Below, in pieces: positions 55,684 to 64,000 of a stretch of DNA of 64,000 bases. The stretch's first letter is position 1, and each line of letters begins with the position of its first letter. The notes below the pieces were generated by a model. The model was not told where the DNA came from and did not search any database. It worked only from the letters and a program-made list of their open reading frames with translations. Source of the stretch: Gambelia wislizenii (lineage: Eukaryota; Chordata; Lepidosauria; Squamata; Crotaphytidae); NCBI GenBank assembly GCA_030847615.1, contig JAUMIR010000003.1, positions 24,991,001-25,055,000 on the forward strand, given 5' to 3'. Both the position numbers and the translations under genes were made by a program.

Positions 55684-56780
55684 AGAATCATACAATCATA
55701 GTTGGTATTGACCATGAGGGCCATCCAGTCCAACCCCCTGCCATGCAGGAAATCATTATCAAAGCATCCCCAACAGATGGCCATCCAGCCTCTGTTTAAA
55801 GATCTCCAAGGAAGGAGACCCTACCACACTCCGTGGGAGTGCGTTCCACTGCCGAACAGCTCTTACTGTCAAAATGTTCCTCCTAATGTTGAGGTGGAAT
55901 CTCTGTTCCTGGAACTTGCATCCATTGTTCCATGTTCCAGTCTCTGGAGCAGCAGAAAACAAGCCTGCTCCATCCTCAATGTGACACCCCTTCAAATACT
56001 TAAACAGGGCTATCATATTGCCTCTTAACCATCTTTTTTCCAGGCTAAACATACCCAGCTCCCTAAGTCTCTCCTCATAAGGCATGGTTTCCAGACCTTT
56101 CACCATTTTAGTCACCCTTCTCTGGATATGCTCCAATTTGTCAATATCCTTTTTGAATTGTGGTGCCCAGAACTGGACACAGTATTCTAAGTGAGGCCTG
56201 ACCAAGGCAGAATAGAGCGGCACTATCACTTCCCTTGATCTAGACACTATACTTCTATTGATGTAGCCCAAAATCGCATTAGCCTTTTTAACTGCCGCAT
56301 CACACTGTTGACTCATGTTCAACTTGTGGTCTACTAGGACTCCTAGATCCCTTTCGCACGTAGTCTCATTCAGCCAGGTCCCCCCCATCCTATATCTATG
56401 CATTTCATTTTTTCTCCCTAAGTGCAGTACCTTACATTTCTCCGTATTGAATTTCATTTTGTTAGCTTTGGCCCAGCTCTCCAGTCTATCCAGGTCATTT
56501 TGAATTTTGATCCTGTCCTCTAGGATATTAGCTACTCCTCCTATTTTGGTATCATCTGCAAATTTGATAAGTATGCCCCTAATTCCCTCATCCAAGTCAT
56601 TGATAAAGATGTTCAATAGCACTGGGCCCAGGGCAGAATCCTGTGGCACCCCACTGGTCACATCTTTCCAAGACGAAGAGGAGCCACTGCAGAGCACCCT
56701 TTGGGTTCGGCCGGTCAACCAATTACAAATCCATTTAACAGTTAACTTGTCTAGCCCACATTTTACATCCTAATGGTCAA
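55684..56780 (-). mobile_element. CR1 LINE, 3' 1.1 kb, copy 3 (best preserved)
   Basis: An open frame of about 319 codons (55759-56718) reads from LTGRTQRV through the polymerase motif KFADDTKIGG (FADD at residues 53-56), [60 protein letters not shown] to [15 protein letters not shown]. The 3' UTR ends on the plus strand at 55684 with AGAATCATACAATCATAG. The YADD-type catalytic site is intact, but the endonuclease and the front of the polymerase are missing because of 5' truncation. Confidence 0.95.
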
Positions 56781-56956
56781 ACTTGAAGTCATCTGGTGAA
56801 ACTGATGGGCAATAGATTCGGCACATGCAAAAGAAAAGTCTTCTTATACCAACACATCATTGACATATGGAAATCTCTGCACAAAATGCAGTGATCCCCA
56901 GACAGCTTTCCAAGGTGGTTAGGTAATTAATGGAGAACAATTGTATCCACAGAGCT

Positions 56957-57386
56957 TGGCAATAGGATTTGTCCTTCGAGCCTGTGCAATGGATTTTTCT
57001 GGTGGAGTGCAGCGTGCACAGAACTGGCCTCACCCTTTAAACCAGAGATTCATCTGCCGTGGCCTTGCAAGCATGGACGTGGCAGCGAGGTCCTCGGGCC
57101 GTAGGTTTGATTAGAGTTTCCTTCTCTTAGATGGTTGACCTTACAGGGTTGGACGAGCACCATCTGCCCAGGTTTGGGATTAGAGTTTTCCTTCTCCTAG
57201 GACGGTTGCCACAAGGCTAGAGAGCCCATCCTGCCCTTTGACGCTCTTTGTCAGACCCTTCGGTTTTGACCTTTCTGGCATGGGAGACCCTACCAGTGGC
57301 TATTATGCCACCGCCAGCATAGCTCAAAACATCATTAGGGTACGCAAGCCTCTCTCCCACGACAAGGGGGCGTCAATGGAGAGGTT
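56957..57386 (-). mobile_element. LINE-R 5' untranslated leader fragment
   Basis: Left part (TTTGTCCTTCGAGCCTGTGC, CAGCGTGCACAGAACTGGC, GGCCTTGCAAGCATGGACG) matches the 5' end of the 1.3-5.0-kb LINE-R copy near 4870-4990. The rest extends the leader by about 300 bp and ends GTACGCAAGCCTCTCTCCCA-GACAAGG near 57386. This may be the true 5' end of the family. No coding part is present. Confidence 0.8.
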
Positions 57387-58995
57387 GGCAATAACTAGTA
57401 ACAAATAAATAGTTACTTGTAATTTGTTCTTTTCCCCCATTACTTAGATGTAAGTACATTACATGAAGATTGTTAGCTTTATGAGGGATAACATCACTCT
57501 TCTTTCAGTTACAAGGTGTAGGTGCAGCTATGAGTGAGGGCACTTCCCTCCCAAATCAGAATTCTGCCTGCCAATGAAATTTTCCAACATTGCAGAAAGT
57601 GAGACACTGAAAATCCTTCACACCGAGAACTCACAGATTTGCTGTGTTTGCAATCCCTTGGTAACTCTGCCTTCCCCTTTTTGTTGGAGGCCTAACTGTA
57701 TTTCTAAATGCTCAACTGAAGTTTTAAATTACTGCAATACTAGAAATAGGGAGGGGGGGGGGTTGAAGGAAAATGTCATGGGATGGGGGCAAATTCTTAT
57801 TTGGCAATGCCCTCATTTCCCCCATCCAGCTACAGCCCTGTTTCGGTATGCTTGTATCAGTTTATATCATTTAGTTACTTTCATAGTTAAAAGTATGCGG
57901 CCTCACTAAATGCTGGAGGAGGAATATCATATGGTAGGCTCATGCTGCTACGCCATGTGCTATTTGTGGGTGTTGAGGCAATGACATAGTAGATGGGAAG
58001 AAAGTGTGTTTTTGTAGCAGAAGCCAGTCACTAGCACCACTCCTGTGTGTATATAAGTAACTAAAATATTATTGTTTGAATAAAATTTTAGTTACCTTTG
58101 AAAACTGTGAAAGTTAAGACTTACTGTTTAAAAAATAACTAAATCAATAAAATGTTGGGGGCCTGGAACTCTAATTGTAATTAATTGTTCTTGTTGTTTT
58201 TTAAAAAGTAATTTCCTAAGCACTATCAATGATTTTAACTATGATCACTCAAAGGGGCTGTCATGTTTCAAGTGGGTGTGCTACTGGACACCAGTTGCTG
58301 AAGAAGACGAACAGAAGGTGACTGTACAAAGCCAGTCTAAGATGCTACTTTTAGTAAAGAACAAGAGATTGACCCCCCTGCCCCACCCCATTTAATGTAC
58401 AGAAGCCATAATAGGACTTACAGCTGAATTTTATTTCAACAGTCGTGATGGGAAAGCATCTTCCATTGCATCTGAAATACAGTGGCCAGATGCAACCGAG
58501 AACAGGGCTCCTACATCTTTAAACAAGCTATTAGTTCTGAAACCCCATCTTCCATGCAAAGGTGGAGAGGGCCTGTTGGGCTTTTTGCATCTTACCACCC
58601 AAAACTGAGGGCTGCATACAAGACAGGCTTCACACCAGCGCTGTCCTCTTTGCTGGCACTGACTTTCCACTCTCTTTAGCATCTACTCAGCTCTGGTTTG
58701 ACAAATAGCAGCAGCAGCGACATTGCCAATGTGTGTCAAATGAGTAAATCAATGAATGTTCCTCATCTGCTTACTTAGTTGGGGGTCTTTTACAGTGGCA
58801 TTACCAGTGGTACTTTGGGAACATTGGTGCTATCTGGGCAGAACTTTAAGGCAAAGGTAGAGGACCCTACTCAGTTGAATAAACAGGAGAGACCCCAAAT
58901 ACAGCAGGGCTGGTTTAGAAAATTTGGAAGTCAGTGTAGAAAGACATCTTGCCATCTAAAGAGTGGGACCCAATAAGATCATTACGTCCAGAAAC
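57387..58995. other. No recognised feature
   Basis: No gene or nameable repeat. A homopolymer G run lies near 57752-57761. Confidence 0.35.
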
Positions 58996-58998
58996 TAA

Positions 58999-59646
58999 GG
59001 GCTGGTCTAGAAGGGAATAAAATGTGGATTGGTGTGCAGTAACGCCAATTCACAGCAGCTTTCATCTGTTTCAATGATTTTTTTTTTTTGCACGGTTGCT
59101 GGTGTGTGAAGGTATCTGTTTGCTGTTCACACAGAGGCATGCCAGCGAATCAAGATGGTGGGTGCAAGTGAATTACTTGCAGTTCTGTACTCCTCAACTT
59201 GCCCCCGCCAAATAGTATTAAAAAAAAACCCTAAATCCAAGGTGCAGAAGAGCAATCTTCTACTTAAATAAATTTTAAAAAAAGAAAAAAAGAAAGGGTG
59301 TTTCATTGCCTCAGCACACAATCACTATGGTGACAACCCAACATGGTGGTCCTGGCCCCTGCCTTGTTAGCAAGCTCCGCCCCCTGTGCATATCCGACCA
59401 ATCAGCTGTCCTCTTCAGGAATGCAATTCAATGCAATTGGTTGTCCCAATGGGCAGAGATGCTCATTTCCATTTGGGTTTTCAAAGAACTTCAGGAAAAG
59501 CTATGAAGGCCACATAATTTTTCCAGATTTTGCTCCCTCTCCCTCTGAAAATGATGGAACACTGCAGATCTCTGTGAGATCCCATTCGGACACATGGGAT
59601 TCTCCACAAATTCTGTGAGGATTTATTTCACTGGCTGGACTACCCC
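58999..59646. mobile_element. Harbinger-like MITE, 648 bp, diverged
   Basis: The left end GGGCTGGTCTAG and the complemented right end GGGGTAGTCCAG pair at 9 of 12 positions and TAA flanks both (58996-58998, 59647-59649). A CCAAT-containing segment (GACCAATCAGCTGTCC) lies near 59396. Weaker than the others because the ends are diverged. Confidence 0.6.
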
Positions 59647-59659
59647 TAAATTAGCTAAC

Positions 59660-59882
59660 TGTGTGGTGTTGTGGTTTAAATGTTGGGCTACAACTACATA
59701 ACCAGAGTTCCAATCCGCTCTTGGCCATGGAAACCCACTTGGTGACCACACTCTCTCAGCCCCAAAGGAAAGTAAAGGCAATCCCCCTCTCAACAAATCT
59801 TGCCAAGAAAACCCCCATGATAGCATTGCCTTAGGATCACTGTAAGTCAGAAATTACTTGAAGGCACACAACAACAACCAAT
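59660..59882 (+). mobile_element. SINE-B, near full length
   Basis: GTGTGGTGTTGTGGTTTAAA (A-box region), AACCAGAGTTCCAATCCGC (B box), CCATGGAAACCCACTTGGTG, AAATCTTGCCAAGAAAACCC, and a tail ACTTGAAGGCACACAACAAC. Confidence 0.9.
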
Positions 59883-60297
59883 GTTTAGTAGATGTCAGCT
59901 AGGTGAAAGATGGCATGCAAACCCAGACCAACACCAAACAAGCATTGCCATCACTGGGCCACCATCGAAAAGGACAGAAATAGCTGGGCAGGAGGCTTAC
60001 AAGAAATAGTCAGGAAGGAAAGCATCTCTCCCTTTCCTGATTCCCACCATCCATTGCATGAGGCAACTGCCCCACTCTGTCTCTCTATTGGGATGGCTAG
60101 TTGGTGAGATAGTTGTCTCCCAGGCTTAAATCTGGTAAACAAAAGAATGTTTGTTCTTTAAAGTGAATTTTAAAACTGGTTCTTTTGTTGTGGTCTCACA
60201 GACTTTCTATATTTGTATAATAGTCTTCTATGTTTACATAATGGCCTTCTATATTTACATAATCTACCATCACATACTTAAGAGTGACTGTCCTCTA
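59883..60297. other. No recognised feature
   Basis: No gene or nameable repeat. Confidence 0.35.
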
Positions 60298-60488
60298 CCC
60301 TGCTTCTGCTGAATACCAAGATTATGCAACCATGTGTGTTATCTGCCATTGTGCCTGCTTAATTGTCCCATTGTGCAACGGGAGATGCAAAATGGCTGTT
60401 TTCTCAGTCCCAGTGAATCAAGGCATACACTGAAGGCACTGACAAATAGTTATGCATCACCCAAAAATGTGTAATTGCATGTGCGATG
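60298..60488. repeat. Unclassified interspersed repeat, copy 2
   Basis: Matches 35385-35553, including TTGTCCCATTGTGCAACGGG and ACACTGAAGGCACTGACAAA. It then runs into a GC-richer region with tandem repeats, which is absent from copy 1. Confidence 0.65.
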
Positions 60489-61100
60489 GTCGCACTCATG
60501 GAATTTAGGGGGTTGTTTATACAAGAAGAGATAATATACATACCTGCGCATTATAGGCAATTCGCAGCTGCTTTCTTTCATCTGCACGGCATTTTGACAC
60601 AAACGATAGGCTCCAAAGCTCTCTGCTCTGATGTTCACATGGCCATCAAGAATCAAGATGGCAGCCATGTTATTTTTTGTGCAGGGGGGGGGCGATCGGG
60701 GTGATTGGGGAGACACTCTCACTGGAAGGCAAGAACCTGGCAGTGTCCGGAGACAATGTGGAGGGTGGCCGCAGTGATGAAGAGGAGCAGAGAGCTGTCT
60801 GCCTGTCATCCATCCCAGCAGCAGAATCTGACTGTGCTGAGGACAGCCACAGCAAGGAAGAGGAGGAGAGAGCTGCCTGCCTTTCACTCATCTTGGCGGT
60901 GGTAGCGGTGATGGTGGCAGAATCCATCTGTTCAGAGGACGGCCACAGTGAGGAAGAGGAAGAGAAAGCTGCCCCCCCCCCTTTGGCCTTCGATTTTAGC
61001 TGTCATTTAAAGGGACTGGAGGAGCTGTCTGGCCAGCTGCTGGGAGAAGGAAGAGGAGGACAATTCTTTGCTGCTCTGATTTCATTTTGCCTTCCCGATT
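60489..61100. repeat. GC-rich segment with about three 95-bp tandem units
   Basis: Units beginning near 60745, 60838 and 60933 share GGNNGNCCACAGTGANGAAG, AGGAGNAGAGAGCTGNCTGC and a CAGCAGAATCTG-type part. The frame at 60677-61102 is open through them and gives an acidic, Glu-rich product. Nothing like it is known to me, and the periodicity explains it. It may be the interior of another DNA element of the foldback type. Confidence 0.6.
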
Positions 61101-61159
61101 AGATTAAGATTTCTGTCCCTATATTCTAGCCATTTTCTTCCATGTGAGCCAATATTATC

Positions 61160-61382
61160 ACACTAAACAATGGGACTAGGGCTCCAGAAGACCAGAGTTT
61201 GAATCCGTGCTCAACCATGGAAATCCATTGGGTGACCTTGGTCAAGTCATACCCTCTCAACCTCAGAGAAACGCAATGGCAAACCCCTTTTGAACAAATC
61301 CTCCCAAGAAAACCCCATGATAGGTTCAGCTGAAAGTCATCATAAGTTGGAAATGAATTGAAGGGGCACAGCAACAACAATG
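61160..61382 (+). mobile_element. SINE-B, near full length
   Basis: ACCAGAGTTTGAATCCGTGC (B box), CATGGAAATCCATTGGGTGA, GAAAACCCCATGATAGGTTC and a tail TGAATTGAAGGGGCACAGCA. The A-box part is degenerate. Confidence 0.9.
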
Positions 61383-62050
61383 GGAAAGTTTCTTTTCTCT
61401 TCATACAAAATGGTTAATGTGTACATTTGTGATTAATTTAAAATAAAAAACAATAAATGCCCACACTGCTTTGTTCATGTCTTCTTTGCCAAACATACTG
61501 TATAAACAAGGAAAATGTGATTGATTTAAGTGACTTGCAAGAACTGTCCCATGGCCTCAAAACCTTTATCTGTGGCAAATTCCCTCTTCTCCCTGACATT
61601 TGAGACAGTGGAAGAAGAATTCAAAGACAACAAAATGTATGGAGGATAGGTTTAATGGTGTTTTGCCACCCTGATGGCTGATTTTTCCCCCAGCAGAATC
61701 CTTTTGGGCTTGTTTTTGTCGTTGTTGAAAGCTTTGTCTTTGAGGGATGGAATGTTTCATTAAATGGTGGGTGAGACAGACTGCAGTCATATTTCCAGGC
61801 CCTTGTAATAGCTAAAGAAGTTCATTTACCCAGGACACCAGTGAAAGAAAATGGATGATGAAAGCCTGCCATCTCTGTTTGTTCTTGGCTGTCTCCCACA
61901 AGATAAGAAAGTTATTCGGAATGTTGCATTTATTATGCAACAAAGTTACTTTTACACTCAAAAGCTTTTTTTGGGGAAAAAAAAACAATGACTGAAATCC
62001 TGTTGGTTAGTCTTAGTGGGAATTTGTTGTTGTTTTGTGTCTTCAAGTCA
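61383..62050. other. Unassigned; ends in an inverted SINE-B tail scrap
   Basis: 62024-62050 (TTGTTGTTGTTTTGTGTCTT, CAAGTCA) is the last 27 bp of a SINE-B tail in reverse. The rest has no recognised feature. Confidence 0.4.
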
Positions 62051-62585
62051 ATAAATGAACATAGGATTGAACAAATAAGGACCTTTAAGTATCTTGGTGT
62101 TGTATTCCAGTCAAATGGAAACTGTAAGGCACATGCAGAAAGAACATGCTGCACAAGTGGCACAGAGATCCACATCTGTAATTTTAATTTTTTTCTATAC
62201 TAAAGGAGGGCAATATGTTCCAGCTGCTCTAAGTTTGTTTCAGGCCAAATCCCTTAGCCAACTTCTTTACAGTGCTCAAGTAGGCCCTTATTCCATTTTT
62301 ACTCCCTTGGAAGTAGTCCAATCAAAATTCCCGATGGCCATTCTGTAAGTACCATGTTGGGTCTGCAATGCAGCTTTACAGTTGGAGGCAGGCTTCCTGA
62401 AAGTTGAATCTAGGGCTTGGTTAGCTATTTTTAGTTTTTGGCTGAAATTAAATTTTCAGTCAAGTGTCTTAATTTCCTTGGTACTACAAGATAACTTCCA
62501 ATCAGTTTGTGAAAAAGCCATACCTGCTAAACTCCCATGTTATGGTTTTTCTGAGGATTATCATTTACATGTGGGATTTGATGTA
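62051..62585 (+). mobile_element. LINE-X, N-terminal part of the fragment pair
   Basis: The plus strand encodes, with frame changes, IEQIRTFKYLGVVFQSNG, KGGQYVPAALSLFQAKSLSQ, LLYSAQVGPYSIFTPLEVVQ, LEAGFLKVESRAWLAIFSFW and KLPCYGFSEDYHLHVGFDV. This is the region behind the catalytic motif of a LINE polymerase. It stops at the LINE-R copy. The last 22 bp (62564-62585) recur at 48474-48495 in reverse, where the ORF continues. Confidence 0.75.
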
Positions 62586-62587
62586 TC

Positions 62588-63424
62588 ATCCCCACCATCA
62601 TCCCCACATTGCCATCGGCAAATCTGTGCTTAAGTCTGTTCAGTAGTTCACCTACCTGGGAAGCATCATCTCCTCAGATGCCAAGATTGACAAAGAGATC
62701 GATCACAGATTAGCAAAGGCATATAGCGCATTTGGAAGACTTTATAAAAGAGTCTGGAGTAATAAACACCTGAGGCGAAGCACAAAAATCAATGTGTATA
62801 GAGCCATTGTACTGTCTATTCCCCTTTACGGGTCTGAAACATGGGTCACCTATCGCCACCACCTACGACTCCTCGAACGCTTTCATCAGCGCTGTCCATG
62901 CACAATCCTAAATATACACTGGACTGACTATGTGACTAATGTTGCTGTCCTTGAGCAAGCAGGGATCACCAGCATTGAGGCCATGATATTGAGAACACAG
63001 CTGCACTGGGCAGGGCACGTTTCTAGGATGGAGGACCATCGCCTCCCAAAAATAGAACTCGCCATGGGTCAGCGTAAGAGGGGCGTTCCAAAAAAGCGAT
63101 ACAAGGACTCCCTGAAACAACATCTCAGGCTCGGCCAAATTGATCACCAACAATGGTCCGCCCTGGCCTCACATCGGGAGGCATGGAGACACACTATCCA
63201 CAATTCTGCAGCCTTATTTGAGAACTCACGACGAACAAGTCTTGAAGAGAAACGGCAACGCAGAAAGAATCACAACCCGGTAACATCACCCAAGGAAACC
63301 TTCTGCTGTGCTTTCAGCAACTGGACTTGTTTATCTCAGATTGGCCTTTTTAGTCATCAGCGTGCTTGCAGAAAGCACAGGATGAGTCCTTCTTGAATCT
63401 TCGTTTGCGAAGAAAAGCCAGAGA
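62588..63424 (+). mobile_element. LINE-R 3' fragment, 0.84 kb
   Basis: Starts at CACCATCATCCCCACATTGC (polymerase thumb) and encodes YLGSIISSDAKIDKEIDHRL, MYRAIVLSIPLYGSETWVTY, ILNIHWTDYVTNVAVLEQAG, then MEDHRLPKIELAMGQRKRGV and the finger-like CAFSNWTCLSQIGLFSHQRAC (second Cys changed to Ser). A 12-bp deletion follows PKI. The open frame of 200 codons (62794-63396) is well kept. The tail is GCCAGAGAGAGAGAGAG. LINE-X ends immediately before it. Confidence 0.95.
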
Positions 63425-63514
63425 GAGAGAGAGAGACCAAAACAGTAGTTTTTCCATGGTCAGGTATAGAAAACAGTAAATATTGTATATTATTGTTATT
63501 TTAAAGAAACTAAT

Positions 63515-63965
63515 TTATCTTTTACCTTTCTCCCAAGGTTGCTTACAGTATAATTTTAAAAGAACATACAATTAGAACAACATATGATACGAAAGTTTTT
63601 AAAAAATTAAACAGACAATCATATTAAAATATTTAGAACAGTTTAAAATGCATATGAAATATAAGATTATGGTGCTGCATGTCCCATTAAAAGACTCTTC
63701 TGCAACACCCAGTTAAAGACTGAAGGCCTATTTAAAGAAGGCCTATTTAAATCAAAAAGTTTTTGCGTTCTGGTGAAAACAGATCACAAAGGGAGCCAAC
63801 CTGACTTCCAGTGTGGGAGTAGCCACCAAGAAGGTTCTCTCCTGTGTCCTCACCAAGCGTACCTGCAATGGTGGTGTGGGAGAGAAATAGTCCTTCCCTG
63901 AAGATCTTCAAGTTTGGATAGGTATATACAGAGAAACGGTCTTTCAGACAGTCTGGAGCCAAGCT
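63515..63965 (-). mobile_element. L2-like LINE 3' fragment
   Basis: The minus strand reads DCLKDRFSVYTYPNLKIFRE, GLFLSHTTIAGTLGEDTGEN and LLGGYSHTGSQVGSL, then a 3' UTR ending GTAAGCAACCTTGGGAGAAA. It is the same family as 43800-44262. It may continue past the window edge on its 5' side. Confidence 0.65.
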
Positions 63966-64000
63966 GTAAAATAATAAACTATGAGTACCTAGCTCTTTCT

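Noticed and set aside
55759..56718. An intact reverse transcriptase gene
   Set aside because: The frame is open, but endonuclease and the front of the polymerase are missing. It is a 5'-truncated CR1 copy.
1..64000. Endogenous retrovirus, CRISPR array or bacterial-type operon
   Set aside because: I saw no long terminal repeats with a primer binding site, no gag/pol/env-like frames, no spaced short repeats with unique spacers, and no closely packed genes.

Overview
The window looks like a gene-free stretch (intergenic or deep intronic) of a lepidosaur genome, most likely a squamate (lizard). The evidence is the repeat mixture: CR1, L2, a Bov-B fragment, an L1, a second APE-RT LINE resembling RTE elements (called LINE-R here), an unassigned LINE (LINE-X), tRNA-derived SINEs (SINE-A, SINE-B, a MIR-like type), 5S rRNA-derived SINEs, and several families of short DNA transposons. 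I found no host exon, rRNA, functional tRNA, CRISPR array or viral gene that I can defend. Nearly all long open frames are LINE remnants or side effects of repeats whose period is a multiple of three.

Layout. 0.7-5 kb: a short tandem repeat, a GGAGAA microsatellite on a LINE tail, and a 3.67-kb 5'-truncated LINE-R (minus strand) inside a perfect 33-bp target-site duplication. 9-13.5 kb: a Harbinger-like MITE, an L2 3' end, a long foldback element and a 5S SINE. 14.3-17.5 kb: an L1 that has lost its polymerase domain, a second 5S SINE, and a pogo/Tigger-type element filled with about 23 GC-rich 60-63-bp repeats. 18.6-19.7 kb: a run of tandem hairpins. 20-34 kb: scattered SINEs, MITEs, a CR1 and inverted repeats. 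35.5-37 kb: one SINE cut into three by two Harbinger-like MITEs. 39-46 kb: a CR1 with a SINE in it, a second foldback element, and a Bov-B with a Tigger-type MITE in it. 47.5-63.4 kb: two halves of one LINE-X copy, 14 kb apart and in opposite orientation, each joined to an inverted LINE-R copy. This suggests an inversion.

The elements relate as hosts, parasites and targets rather than as a pathway. LINE-R, L1, L2, CR1 and Bov-B encode (or once encoded) reverse transcriptases. The SINEs carry RNA polymerase III promoters from tRNA or 5S genes and must borrow a LINE machinery. The MITEs carry only terminal repeats. No element here looks able to move by itself: every LINE copy is truncated, frameshifted or lacks an essential part. 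Nesting gives a relative order of insertion at several places.

All family names rest on recognising motifs by eye; no database search was possible. Element edges without a target duplication are accurate to roughly 10-30 bases.
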